In this document: positions 48,936-57,378 of the stretch, piece by piece
How the letters are laid out: the number at the start of each line of letters is the position of its first letter
Numbering within the stretch: position 1 is the stretch's first letter
Origin: CAZSAT01 sp964604675
Lineage (GTDB): Bacteria > Myxococcota_A > UBA796 > CAJQPC01
Direction: 5' to 3'
NCBI GenBank assembly: GCA_964604675.1
Contig: CAZSAT010000023.1
Location: 9,843 to 73,842 of the forward strand
DNA length: 64,000 nucleotides
Translations under genes and position numbers: made by a program
The notes under the pieces: model-generated
The model's input: the letters and a program-made list of their open reading frames with translations, nothing else
Told to the model about the DNA's origin: nothing
Database searches by the model: none

Positions 48936-51470
48936 TCAGTCGCGGCGGCGCCAGGCGAGCAGGCCGGCGACCACCAGGAGCACGCCGCCACTTCGCCGCA
49001 GCGGCGCCGTGGCACAGCCGAGCCCACCACCCTCGGTCGTGGTCTCGACGACCTCGGTGAACTGGGTGTACAGCTCGCCGGACGGGTACACCGCCACCTC
49101 GGCGAAGTCCCAGGCCTGGTTCCCGTCTTCGTCCTGGGCGACCACGTAGAAGCTGTAGACCTTGCCATCGGAGCCACTGGGCAACTCGGGCGCGGTCCAC
49201 GTCACCGTGGGCGCCGTGGGATCATCGATCGAGCCACCATCGGAGTCGAGCGACCAGGCGTACGACAGGTCCTGACCATCCGCGTCGAACACCAGGATGG
49301 AGAGCTGGATGCTCTCGGACTCTTCCACGGCGGTCTGTTCGGCCACGATGCCGCCGATGATCTCGGGCTCGGAGTCGATCTCCGTGCAGCCATCGTCCTG
49401 GACGCCGTTGCAGTCGTTGTCGAGCCCGTCGCAGATCTCGTCGGCAGCCGGATGCACGTCCGGGTTCTCGTCGTCGCAGTCGTTGTTGACGTCGGCGTAG
49501 CCATCGCCGTCGTCGTCGTAGAGCGAGGTGCCCTCATCGACCACGCCGTCGCAGTCGTTGTCCTTGCTGTCACCGTCCTCGGGGGCCGAGGGGTAGATGT
49601 CGCTGTCGAAGTCGTTGCAGTCGCCGTCGAGCTCGGTGGACCGGTCGCCGTCGTCGTCGTGACCGACCGTCGTCTCGTCGATGATGTTGTCGCAGTCGTT
49701 GTCGAAGCCGTCGTAGATCTCGGCCGCCTCTGGGTAGGTGTACAGGTACTGATCGTCGCAGTCGTACCAGTCGTCCGTGCTGGCATCGCCAAACCCGTCA
49801 CCGTCGTCGTCCGCGTCGGCACCCGTGCCGTAGACGATCACCGACACCGACGCGTAGCCGCTGGTCTCTTCGTCGTCGGTGGCGGTGACGAGCAAGGTGT
49901 CGACACCGGGCTCGTAGTCCGACATGTCGATCTCGACCTGCATCCGGCCGTTCTCGGAGGTGGGGATGCAGTCCGCGACCTTGATGCCCAGCTCGATCGT
50001 GCTCTTGACCTTGCAGGTGAGGCTGTCGACGGGCTGGTCCGGGTCGGTGACGGTGAGATCGAGCACGAGTGGGTCCGACGTGCCGTGCACGTAGCCGGGC
50101 TCCGGACTGTGGATGACGACGGTCGGCGGCTCGTTGTTCGGATCCTCACCGACGTTGCCCTGCAGGGACACCGCGAGATCCGGGTTGTCGACATCTGCGG
50201 ACAGCACCGAGAGCGTGCACCGAGCCTCGCGATCGTCGGTGGGTGTGAAGGCCACCTCGATCAAGGTGCTCGTGTCGGCCGGGAGGATGGCGCCGTCCTC
50301 ATAGGCCTCCACGACGACGTACGCTTCGTCGCAGTCGGCCGACAAGGTGGGCGCGAGCAGCCCGAGATCCGCATCGCCGGTGTTCTCCACCGAGATGTAG
50401 CCACGGGACTCCTCGCCAGGCCACCAGTGCCCGAAGTCCAGGGTGCGCGGGAGCACGCTGGCCTTGCCGGTGCCGAAATGACCCTGGCCGTAGAGGTAGA
50501 CGACCTCGCGCTCGCGCGTGAGATCGCCCCAGTAGGCAGGCTCGAAGGAGCCATCGGAGCTCGCCGCACCGGTGTCGTCGGACCCTGAGGTCTCCTGCTG
50601 GGTGTGGGAGTCGATGATGAGAGAGCCGTAGGTGTCGCCGAGGTTGAAGGGCGAGAAGGACACGGTGAGATCGATCGAACAGCCCGACTCGAGCACGAAC
50701 TCGACCTGGTCATCGGCCAGGCTCTGCTCCTCTTCCTCCTCTTCCTCCTCCGGTTCCGTCTCCTCTTCCTCCGCGCCGAAGTTGCCCTGGAGGCCGACGC
50801 TGACGGTCTCGTTCACAGGATCGTTGGTGAAGAGGAACAGCTCCCCCTGATCGCCGACCGAGTCGGCTTCGGGCGCGTAGAGGACGAAGACCTCCTCGGA
50901 GTCCCCGGGAGCGATCTCGAGGCCTTCGGGGTCGTTCACGACCTGGAACGCGGAGGACCCGGCGTAGAACGCCTGATCGATGGACAGGGCGCCGGCGCCT
51001 GCGTTGGCGATGCTGAAGAACTGCGTGTCGTTGCCCGGGTAGTTCACCTCGCCGAAGTCCATGCAGATGTTGGGGGCATCGGCCGCGCAGGCATCGGAGA
51101 CGGAGCTCACGGCGATCTGCGCGACGCCGCCGCCACCGGTGTCGGCGATCTTCGCGTCCGCTTCCGCTGCACCCGTGTCGCCGGCATCCGACGAGTCCGC
51201 CGGACAGACCACCGAGCTCGCGTCGTAGCCGACGGTGAAGGAGTCGGTGTGGCCCGCCCCGAGCTCGACGGTGCGAACGCCGAGAGCGAGATCGCCCTTG
51301 TTCGTGAGCGTGAACGAACGGGTGGCAGCGTCGCCGTACTCCACTTCGCCGAACTCGAGCCACTGCGAGGAGACCGACATGTCCGGGTAGTCCAGGTACT
51401 GGACCTCGGTGGTGGTCTTGTCACAGCCCGCGAGCGCGAGGAGTGCGAGCAGGATGGGCTTGCGGCGCAT
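48936..51470 (-). CDS. Large surface lipoprotein with HYDIN/ASPM domains, Ca-binding repeats and MYXO-CTERM-like tail
   Basis: 844 residues. N-terminal lipobox 'LLALAGC'. Several Ig-like ASPM-SPD2-Hydin/choice-of-anchor-D domains follow (about 30-240 and 330-450), then a cadherin-like domain. Three DxDxDG...CDGxDNDC-type calcium repeats (about 545-680) resemble those of MopE-like proteins. A PKD-like segment follows, and the tail 'GLGCATAP...GGVLLVVAGLLAWRRRD' has the Cys, hydrophobic helix and Arg of the MYXO-CTERM sorting signal. Acidic runs (seven or more Glu) occur. Both a lipobox and a C-terminal sorting-type tail are present, which is unusual. A promoter is predicted upstream. Confidence 0.82.
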   Translation of the reverse strand: MRRKPILLALLALAGCDKTTTEVQYLDYPDMSVSSQWLEFGEVEYGDAATRSFTLTNKGDLALGVRTVELGAGHTDSFTVGYDASSVVCPADSSDAGDTGAAEADAKIADTGGGGVAQIAVSSVSDACAADAPNICMDFGEVNYPGNDTQFFSIANAGAGALSIDQAFYAGSSAFQVVNDPEGLEIAPGDSEEVFVLYAPEADSVGDQGELFLFTNDPVNETVSVGLQGNFGAEEEETEPEEEEEEEEQSLADDQVEFVLESGCSIDLTVSFSPFNLGDTYGSLIIDSHTQQETSGSDDTGAASSDGSFEPAYWGDLTREREVVYLYGQGHFGTGKASVLPRTLDFGHWWPGEESRGYISVENTGDADLGLLAPTLSADCDEAYVVVEAYEDGAILPADTSTLIEVAFTPTDDREARCTLSVLSADVDNPDLAVSLQGNVGEDPNNEPPTVVIHSPEPGYVHGTSDPLVLDLTVTDPDQPVDSLTCKVKSTIELGIKVADCIPTSENGRMQVEIDMSDYEPGVDTLLVTATDDEETSGYASVSVIVYGTGADADDDGDGFGDASTDDWYDCDDQYLYTYPEAAEIYDGFDNDCDNIIDETTVGHDDDGDRSTELDGDCNDFDSDIYPSAPEDGDSKDNDCDGVVDEGTSLYDDDGDGYADVNNDCDDENPDVHPAADEICDGLDNDCNGVQDDGCTEIDSEPEIIGGIVAEQTAVEESESIQLSILVFDADGQDLSYAWSLDSDGGSIDDPTAPTVTWTAPELPSGSDGKVYSFYVVAQDEDGNQAWDFAEVAVYPSGELYTQFTEVVETTTEGGGLGCATAPLRRSGGVLLVVAGLLAWRRRD

Positions 51471-51511
51471 GGTGTCTCCGAACGCTGGACGCGAAGGTCC
51501 GAGCGCTCGGC

Positions 51512-51540
51512 ATCATAGCGCGGTCGCGCGCGGGTCTAAA
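51512..51540 (-). promoter_or_regulatory. Sigma-70-type promoter of the Ca-binding lipoprotein gene
   Basis: Minus strand TTTAGA (51540-51535), 17 nt, TATGAT (51517-51512); predicted start about 51505, some 35 nt before the ATG at 51470. The -35 overlaps the ribA stop codon. Confidence 0.55.
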
Positions 51541-52144
51541 GGAGGTGCCCGCTCTTGTCGCGCTTGGTCGCCAGGTAGTCCACGTTGTGCGGGTTCGGGG
51601 AGATCCGCAGCGGGATGGTCCCGTCGACCGCGATGCCGTAGCGTTGCACTCCCAGCACCTTCGAGGGGTTGTTCGTCAACAGCCGGATCGAGGCGACGCC
51701 GAGCGCCTTCAACATCTCCGCGGCCACGGCATAGTCGCGGAGATCGTCGCGGAAGCCGAGGGCGCGGTTGGCCTCGACGGTGTCGAGGCCCTGCTCCTGG
51801 AGCGCATAGGCGCGGATCTTGTTGACCAGGCCGATGCCACGGCCTTCCTGCGGGAGGTACAGCACCGCACCGCAGTCGCTCCGGCCCACGTGTTGAAGCG
51901 CCGCCTCGAGCTGCTCGCGGCAGTCACAACGAAGGCTGCCCATCAGGTCGCCCGTGAAGCAGGCGCTGTGCAGGCGGACAGGCACCGACTCGGCGCCATC
52001 CAGCTCGCCGCGCACCACCGCTCCGAGCTCTTCGCCATCGGGCCCGGTGAACGCCACGAACCGGAACGAGCCGAAGCGCGAAGGCAGCTCGGCGATGCCG
52101 GCGATGCGAACCCCCGCAGACGAGGCGAGGCGCGAATGCTCCAT
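51536..52144 (-). CDS. ribA: GTP cyclohydrolase II (RibA)
   Basis: First enzyme of riboflavin synthesis from GTP. 202 residues, stand-alone form (no DHBP synthase domain). Zinc-binding 'SACFTGDLMGSLRCDCREQL' with the three Cys, 'YLPQEGRGIGLVNKIRAYAL', 'GLDTVEANRALGF' and 'LLTNNPSKV' all match. Start ATG 52144 has GGAGGA. ribB/ribH not in the window. Confidence 0.96.
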   Translation of the reverse strand: MEHSRLASSAGVRIAGIAELPSRFGSFRFVAFTGPDGEELGAVVRGELDGAESVPVRLHSACFTGDLMGSLRCDCREQLEAALQHVGRSDCGAVLYLPQEGRGIGLVNKIRAYALQEQGLDTVEANRALGFRDDLRDYAVAAEMLKALGVASIRLLTNNPSKVLGVQRYGIAVDGTIPLRISPNPHNVDYLATKRDKSGHLL

Positions 52145-52250
52145 GTGTCCTCCAGCGACTGCCGGAGCAGTCGCGTGGGCTGTACGCCCTTCTCGGTCAG
52201 ACCGACGGCCACGCGAATGTGCCGGTTGCGGCATCCTATAGCCGCGAACA

Positions 52251-52270
52251 GCCCCCCGGGCAGGGGGGCT
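52251..52270 (-). terminator. Perfect 8-bp GC hairpin after the HU gene
   Basis: AGCCCCCC, 4-nt loop, GGGGGGCT. It lies 11 nt after the HU stop and has no T-run, so it is an intrinsic terminator of doubtful strength or an mRNA 3' stabiliser. Confidence 0.55.
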
Positions 52271-52281
52271 GCACCACAAGC

Positions 52282-52557
52282 TCAGTCATTCAGGGCGTGC
52301 TTGAAGCCCTTGCCCGCGCGGAAGATCGGGATCCGGCAAGCGGCCACATCCATCTTCGCCCGCGTCTTGGGGTTCTGACCCTCGAAGGCCTTGCGGTGCG
52401 AGATCTGGAAGGTTCCGAAGTCGCTGATGGTCACCTTCTCCTCTTCGACCAGGGCCGCCCGGATCTCTTCGGTGAGGATGTTGATGCACTCAGCCGCGCG
52501 CACCTTCGGCAGGTTGGCGCGCTCTGCGAGACGAGCGGTGAGATCGGCCTTGTTCAT
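52282..52557 (-). CDS. HU/IHF-family nucleoid protein
   Basis: 91 residues, usual HU length. 'MNKADLTARLAERANLPKVRAAECINILTEEI' (in part), 'VTISDFGTFQISHRKA' and 'IPIFRAGKGFKHAL' with the arm region 'RKAFEGQNPKTRAKMDVA' match HU. DNA-bending chromosomal protein. Between HU and IHF subunits no clear distinction by eye. Promoter candidate at 52633-52661. Confidence 0.95.
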   Translation of the reverse strand: MNKADLTARLAERANLPKVRAAECINILTEEIRAALVEEEKVTISDFGTFQISHRKAFEGQNPKTRAKMDVAACRIPIFRAGKGFKHALND

Positions 52558-52632
52558 GTCTTCGTTCCAGGGGTTGGCGCGAGGTTTGGAAACGTGAGTC
52601 CTTCACGTTGCGGGGTGTTTCCCTGCGCAGCC

Positions 52633-52661
52633 AAGGTAGCGAGGCTTTTCCCGTCAATCAA
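52633..52661 (-). promoter_or_regulatory. Possible promoter of the HU gene
   Basis: Minus strand TTGATT (52661-52656), 17 nt, TACCTT (52638-52633), leaving a leader of about 70 nt. Both boxes are partial matches. Confidence 0.4.
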
Positions 52662-52775
52662 CCGGTTCGTCAAGGGAGAGGAGGATTATCGGGAGCGCCA
52701 CTGCGCGTGAATGCCGACCACGAGCCCGATCGGAGCAAGATGTAAGAAATGCAAATAGTGAACGGGCCGACCAGA

Positions 52776-53852
52776 TCAGCGCCGCGTCGCACCCGGGCGC
52801 CAGGCCGGAGCGGCCGAATCGTCGAGCAACGGCGAACGCAGCCAGCCGCCTCGAACCTGCAAGACCCGCTTCAAGCAACGCATCGAGACTGGCAGCTCCC
52901 CCGGCTGCTCACCATCGACATCGAGCAACGGCGGAGCACCTGCGTGCACGGAGGCGTCGAGACGGCGAACCTGGACGCGCACGACCCCAGGAATCTTCGC
53001 GAGGCTGCCCTCATAGAGCCGCCACCCATGCGCCGCGAGACGGTGCGGCGGCAGGGGCGGAAGCACGGTCAGGTCGAACAGCCCATCGTGCAACGTTCCC
53101 CCGCGTCCCACGAACATGCCGCCCCCGCAGTAGGCGCCGTTGGCCACGAAGGCGCTCATCAGGCGACCCGACCACGAGCCTGCCTGGCCTGCGGCGTCCT
53201 CCCAGGTCAACGAGACCTCGGGCGGCTCGTAGCTGCCGAGCGCCCCGACCGTGGCCTTCAGGAAGGTTGCGCGGCCGCCGAGTCGCTTCGACGACGCGTT
53301 CGCGCGCCGCACCACCTCGCCGTTGGCGCCGAACCCAGCCACGTTCAGGAAGACACGTTCGCGAACCTGCCCGCCCTCTTCATGACGAAGGTGACCGACA
53401 TCGGTGCGTAGGGTCATGCCGGTTGCAGCGATCCAGAAGGCCTCCTGGAGGGTGCCGGGCGCCAGCAGGCTACGAGAGAGATCGGAGCCGGTGCCCACGG
53501 GGATCAAGCTCAGCACGACCTTCGGGTCGAGGGGACGGTCCCCCTCGAAGAGTCCGTTGACGACCTCGTTGCACGTGCCGTCACCGCCGACGGACGCCAC
53601 GAGGTCGGCGCCCGCCGCAACCGCCCTGGCCGCCAGCTCGGAGGCGTGTCCAGGCCCCTCGGTGACCCACACCTCGCCCGTCGCGAAGCAACGCGACATC
53701 GTCTGCTTGACCCGCTCCAAGAGACGACCGCCCTCGCCGGCCTTGGCGCGCGGGTTGAGGATGCACACGATCTGCTCGCTCTCGTTCCGCATGCGGCGAG
53801 CCGGATCCAGATCCGAGGGCGAGGGAACCTTGTAGCGGTACGGGTCGGACAC
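52776..53852 (-). CDS. Diacylglycerol/lipid kinase family protein (YegS/BmrU-like)
   Basis: 358 residues. Motif 'ASVGGDGTCNEVVNGL' (GGDGT nucleotide loop), 'SLIPVGTGSDLSRSL' and 'FLNVAGFGANGEVV' define the DAGK catalytic family; an Asp-rich end with 'LLDVDGEQPG' completes it. Likely phosphorylates a diacylglycerol or sphingoid lipid with ATP. GTG start at 53852 has a poor ribosome site; ATG at 53793 ('MRNESEQIV') is possible. No membrane segment. Confidence 0.85.
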   Translation of the reverse strand: MSDPYRYKVPSPSDLDPARRMRNESEQIVCILNPRAKAGEGGRLLERVKQTMSRCFATGEVWVTEGPGHASELAARAVAAGADLVASVGGDGTCNEVVNGLFEGDRPLDPKVVLSLIPVGTGSDLSRSLLAPGTLQEAFWIAATGMTLRTDVGHLRHEEGGQVRERVFLNVAGFGANGEVVRRANASSKRLGGRATFLKATVGALGSYEPPEVSLTWEDAAGQAGSWSGRLMSAFVANGAYCGGGMFVGRGGTLHDGLFDLTVLPPLPPHRLAAHGWRLYEGSLAKIPGVVRVQVRRLDASVHAGAPPLLDVDGEQPGELPVSMRCLKRVLQVRGGWLRSPLLDDSAAPAWRPGATRR

Positions 53853-53894
53853 ACCGCCGCCTATCGCGTGGCTGGTTCCGGAGCCCAGAGCAGC

Positions 53895-53921
53895 AAGGCC
53901 CGGTCACGAGGACCGGGCCTT
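53895..53921. terminator. Perfect 11-bp GC hairpin between hydrolase-like gene and lipid kinase gene
   Basis: AAGGCCCGGTC, 5-nt loop, GACCGGGCCTT. Downstream of the minus-strand hydrolase-like gene (ends 54122); no T-run follows, so terminator activity is uncertain. The 200 bp around it are A/T-richer than the window average, and a TATAAAT box reading toward the lipid kinase gene occurs near 54040. Confidence 0.5.
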
Positions 53922-54121
53922 GGTTGCGGCGAGGTCAGCGGAGGGAACTCCCAACCGGACCAGGTCTCGCGTCTCCGCACGAAAGATATGCAAGGTCGAT
54001 GCCAAGCTCGGAAAAACCCGCGTATCCACCTGAATTTATAGCGAATACCGTTGACTGTCCGAAGCGAACCGGCGCGTTTGAGCGCGAAACCACGACATCC
54101 ATGTCGCGATCGTGAGCAAGC

Positions 54122-54832
54122 TTACGAATCAGCGACCGACAAGGCGTCGGCGAGCAGATCGCTGACGGCCCACGGGCGCTCCTCAGGGTGAAGGTGACGG
54201 CCGCCTTCGATCACGCGCAAGCGTGCACCCGGAGCACCATCAATCGCCTCCAAGACAGGATCGATCGGGTACAGCGGATCGGCATCGCCCCACAAGGCCA
54301 CCACGCCGTCCAGCGAGATGTGGCCCTCGTCGAGCCAGTCGGGAAGTTCGCGCAGCCATCGGGCAGCTCCGGAACGCGACACCCGGCTGCCCAGGACCGG
54401 GTCCGTGAGCATGGCAACGGTGTCGCGGTCCATGACGTAGGGATTGGCCACGGCACGTCGCAAGCCGGCCGATGAGCGCAGCCACGCTTGAAACGCGGTA
54501 GGCCGGAGCAGCTCAGAGAGGGCGAACTGGGGGATCGATGCGAGAGCGGCGGCGAACGGGTCGAGCCGCGCGATCGGACCGTTCGTGATCACACGCGTGA
54601 CGCCTTCGAGCGACAGGACCAGTGGCACGGCGAGCCCATGTCCGAAGACGGCGGAGGCGCCGGAGCGCTCAACCTCGGCTCGGAGCGCCTCGAGGGCCGC
54701 AGGGAGCCCATCGTTCGCCACCGGCGCCAGCCCCACGAGGCGCACATCGGCACCTTCCAGACGAGCTTGAACGCCGCGGAACAATGCCGGAGAGAAAGGC
54801 GGGCCGGCAACGCAGAGAATCGGAGCGCTCAT
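54122..54832 (-). CDS. Alpha/beta-hydrolase-fold protein with Ser replaced in nucleophile elbow
   Basis: 236 residues. The fold is suggested by 'ILCVAGPPFSPALFRGV', 'AVFGHGLAVPLVL', 'VALWGDADPLYPIDP' (acid) and 'IEGGRHLHPEERP' (His). The nucleophile elbow GxSxG is GHGLA here, Ser being replaced by Gly, so classical hydrolase activity is unlikely. The acid and His remain. Operon: overlaps cNMP-binding gene 2 by ATGA. Substrate-binding, regulatory or divergent enzyme role unknown. Confidence 0.65.
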   Translation of the reverse strand: MSAPILCVAGPPFSPALFRGVQARLEGADVRLVGLAPVANDGLPAALEALRAEVERSGASAVFGHGLAVPLVLSLEGVTRVITNGPIARLDPFAAALASIPQFALSELLRPTAFQAWLRSSAGLRRAVANPYVMDRDTVAMLTDPVLGSRVSRSGAARWLRELPDWLDEGHISLDGVVALWGDADPLYPIDPVLEAIDGAPGARLRVIEGGRHLHPEERPWAVSDLLADALSVADS

Positions 54833-55350
54833 GCGTCCCCTTGTTCGATGGCGGGAAGTCGCCAGCCCCCGGAGAGCGTGACCTCGGCAGCCGCCCGGTC
54901 GCCAACGAGGCCAGTCAGCCGCAGGTTCTCGACCCGAAGCTGCTCGTTCATGGCAGCCGCGAGGATCTCCCGAAGCCTCAGGGCGCGATCGCCATCGGTC
55001 ACCGCCAGAACGCCGCGCGGGAAGCTGAGGCAGACACAGGGCGTCAGGGCGGCGATCGTTGTGGATCGACGTTGGCCGTCCATCACGCCGACGAGCCCGA
55101 AGAGCGCGGTGCGCTCCAGCGACGCGACCTGTTCCTGGCTCCCGTTCGGACGCGTTCGTGTGACGCGCGCACGTCCATCGACGAGCAGGAAGAACGACGA
55201 CGAGGCTGCTCCCTCGCGACAGATGGCCTGACCTGGGTGGAAGCTCAGCCGCGCCGCGCCACTGGCGAGACGGTCCCGTTCCCGCTCGGGCAGCATCCCC
55301 AGGAGCGGGTGAGCGTCCACCGGGGCGCGGATCTCGGTCGGTTCGGTCAC
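54829..55350 (-). CDS. Cyclic nucleotide-binding-domain protein 2
   Basis: 173 residues with a cNMP-binding beta barrel (about 15-115). The start is 'AHPLLGMLPERERDRLASGAARLSFHPG' (in part) and 'REGAASSSFFLLVDGRARV'. The phosphate-binding cassette is 'LFGLVGVMDGQRRSTTIAA': Arg is kept but the Glu of the canonical FGE is Leu. No DNA-binding helix-turn-helix follows. GTG start at 55350. Likely senses cAMP/cGMP only if Glu is dispensable; more likely structural or binds another ligand. Confidence 0.75.
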   Translation of the reverse strand: MTEPTEIRAPVDAHPLLGMLPERERDRLASGAARLSFHPGQAICREGAASSSFFLLVDGRARVTRTRPNGSQEQVASLERTALFGLVGVMDGQRRSTTIAALTPCVCLSFPRGVLAVTDGDRALRLREILAAAMNEQLRVENLRLTGLVGDRAAAEVTLSGGWRLPAIEQGDA

Positions 55351-55390
55351 CCCCTCCCCTACCGCAGCGCGTCCCTCGGCGCATCGCGTC

Positions 55391-55924
55391 TCAAAGGCGC
55401 CGGAACCAGTCCAGCAGGGTGCGCGGGTCGCGCTGCCGGCGCCGCGGCGGCACGCGCACACCGGCCGGCTGGAGCGCTGCCCGACCAATGCGAGCCTCGA
55501 CACCACGAATGCGCTCGCAGAGCCCTCGACCCAGCTCTCCCAGGAGCCACTCGGCAACAGGGTCCCCGTCGTCGCGCAGCGAAGCGTAGCTGTCGCGCGA
55601 GAGGCGCCAGCAGGAAAGCCCGTCCTCGGCAACGGCACTCGCCGATCGCGGCCGTCCGTCCACGAGCCCCATCTCGCCGACCATGTCGCCCCGGTACAGT
55701 CGAGCCAAGGCGACGCTGTCCATCCTCCCCGAATGCAGCACGAGCACGCTCCCTCGCCGGATCAGGTACGCGGCGTCGGGGTCGTCTCCTGCCGCGAAGA
55801 CCACCGCCTGCGGTTCAAAGCTGACCTCGACGGTGTGCTCGATCAGACGATGCAGCTCGGAACGACCGAGCGATCGGGCCGCAGGAAAGGCCCGCAGGAA
55901 CTCGCGAAACGAGGGGTGCGCCAC
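55391..55924 (-). CDS. Cyclic nucleotide-binding-domain protein 1
   Basis: 177 residues. cNMP-binding barrel (about 20-125) with 'VSFEPQAVVFAAGDDPDAAYLIRRGSVLVL' (in part) and cassette 'YRGDMVGEMGLVDGRPRSASAVAE' (in part), retaining Glu and Arg of the ligand site. A basic C-tail of 40 residues (Arg-rich, 'PPRRRQRDPR') could bind nucleic acid or a partner; no HTH. GTG start. Forms a three-gene operon with protein 2 and the hydrolase-like gene. Confidence 0.8.
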   Translation of the reverse strand: MAHPSFREFLRAFPAARSLGRSELHRLIEHTVEVSFEPQAVVFAAGDDPDAAYLIRRGSVLVLHSGRMDSVALARLYRGDMVGEMGLVDGRPRSASAVAEDGLSCWRLSRDSYASLRDDGDPVAEWLLGELGRGLCERIRGVEARIGRAALQPAGVRVPPRRRQRDPRTLLDWFRRL

Positions 55925-55998
55925 CAGCCCATCCTAACGCTGGATGCCTACCGACTCGCAGATTACAGAAGGAGCATCGGCTTCAGGTACGAGGGACC

Positions 55999-57309
55999 GT
56001 GTACGACCTGCTCATCGAAGACGCCACAATCGTCAGCGGACGAGGCCGGCAAGTTGCCGACATCGCCATCAAGAAGGGCCGGATCGTGTACGTGGGCGCC
56101 AGGCCCGCTGGACGGGCCCGTACGCGCATCAACGCCATCGGCAAGTTCGTCATGCCGGGGGTCATCGACACCCACGTGCACTTCCGTGATCCGGGCCACG
56201 CCCAGAAAGAGACCTGGGAGACCGGGAGCCGTGCAGCCGCGTCCTCGGGCGTGACCACGGTCCTGGACATGCCGAACACCAAGCCGCCCACCATCAAGCG
56301 GAAGGCCCTTCGCTCCAAGCGGAAGCGGGCAGCCGCGAACAGCAGGGTGAACTTCGGTCTGTGGGCGGGCGCGACCGCCGACAACATCGACGATCTCAAC
56401 GCCATGGTCGACGATGGCGCCTGCGGCATCAAGATCTTCATGGGCAACTCGACGGGCACGCTCATGGTGCCCCCCGAGGCGCTCCAGAGGATCTTCGAGG
56501 AGACGCGCGGGCTGATCGGCGTACACGCCGAAGACGAGGAGGAACTGCGCCGGGCGGCGTCCGAGTACCAGGACATCGAGAACCCGCAACACCACCTGAT
56601 GCGCCCCGAGAGCGCGGCCGTCGCGGCGGTGAGGCGCCTGATCGAGCTCGTTCGTGCCACGGAACGTCACGTGCACGTCTGCCACCTCTCCACCGCGGAG
56701 GAGGTACACCTGCTCGACCCGATCGGAGGAAGGCTGCCCATCACGGTGGAGGTGTGCCCGCACCACCTGTTCTTGTCGGTGGAGAGCCACGGCGAGCTCG
56801 GAAACCGCGTGAAGTGCAACCCCCCGGTGCGTCCGGAGTTGGACCGGCGTTCCCTCTGGACAGCGGTCAAGCGCGGTCGGATCGACACGATCGGCTCGGA
56901 TCATGCGCCCCACACGCTCGAGGAAAAGAAATCCAGCTACTGGGAGGCCCCGAGCGGCATCCCGGGCGTCGAGACCACCTTCCCGCTCATCATGGGTGCG
57001 GTGCAGCACGGAAAGCTGAGCCTGGAACGGATGGTGGACCTCCTGAGCGAACGCCCGGCACAGATCTTCGGGCTCAAGAAGAAGGGCCGCATCGAAGCCG
57101 GCGCCGATGCCGACCTCGTGCTCTTCACAGAAGGCCAGGCCCACCGCCTGACCAACGCCGATCTGCTCTGCCAGGTCGGCTGGTCGCCCTACGTCGGCCG
57201 TGAGGTGGCCCCGAAGCCCGACCTCGTGCTGGTCGGAGGCAACATCATCGCGCGCAGCGGCGTGATCGTCGACGATGAGGTCCGGGGCACGGAGGTCCGC
57301 CCCACCTGA
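55999..57309 (+). CDS. pyrC: Dihydroorotase (amidohydrolase family)
   Basis: 436 residues; class I dihydroorotase length. Zinc ligands are visible: 'GVIDTHVHFRDPG' (HxH), a Lys in 'CGIKIFMGNS' (probable carboxylated lysine), 'HAEDEEEL', 'VHVCHLSTAEEV', 'EVCPHHLFLS' and Asp in 'DTIGSDHAPHTLEEK'. Cyclises carbamoyl aspartate in pyrimidine synthesis; hydantoinase/allantoinase is the alternative, but the whole pattern fits PyrC best. GTG start at 55999, with GAGG upstream. Confidence 0.88.
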   Translation: MYDLLIEDATIVSGRGRQVADIAIKKGRIVYVGARPAGRARTRINAIGKFVMPGVIDTHVHFRDPGHAQKETWETGSRAAASSGVTTVLDMPNTKPPTIKRKALRSKRKRAAANSRVNFGLWAGATADNIDDLNAMVDDGACGIKIFMGNSTGTLMVPPEALQRIFEETRGLIGVHAEDEEELRRAASEYQDIENPQHHLMRPESAAVAAVRRLIELVRATERHVHVCHLSTAEEVHLLDPIGGRLPITVEVCPHHLFLSVESHGELGNRVKCNPPVRPELDRRSLWTAVKRGRIDTIGSDHAPHTLEEKKSSYWEAPSGIPGVETTFPLIMGAVQHGKLSLERMVDLLSERPAQIFGLKKKGRIEAGADADLVLFTEGQAHRLTNADLLCQVGWSPYVGREVAPKPDLVLVGGNIIARSGVIVDDEVRGTEVRPT

Positions 57310-57378
57310 GCGCCCCGACGGCCCGTCCGTTCGCGCCCGCCTCGAGGATTGAGGGACACCGGACCGCCGGGGCAGGAC

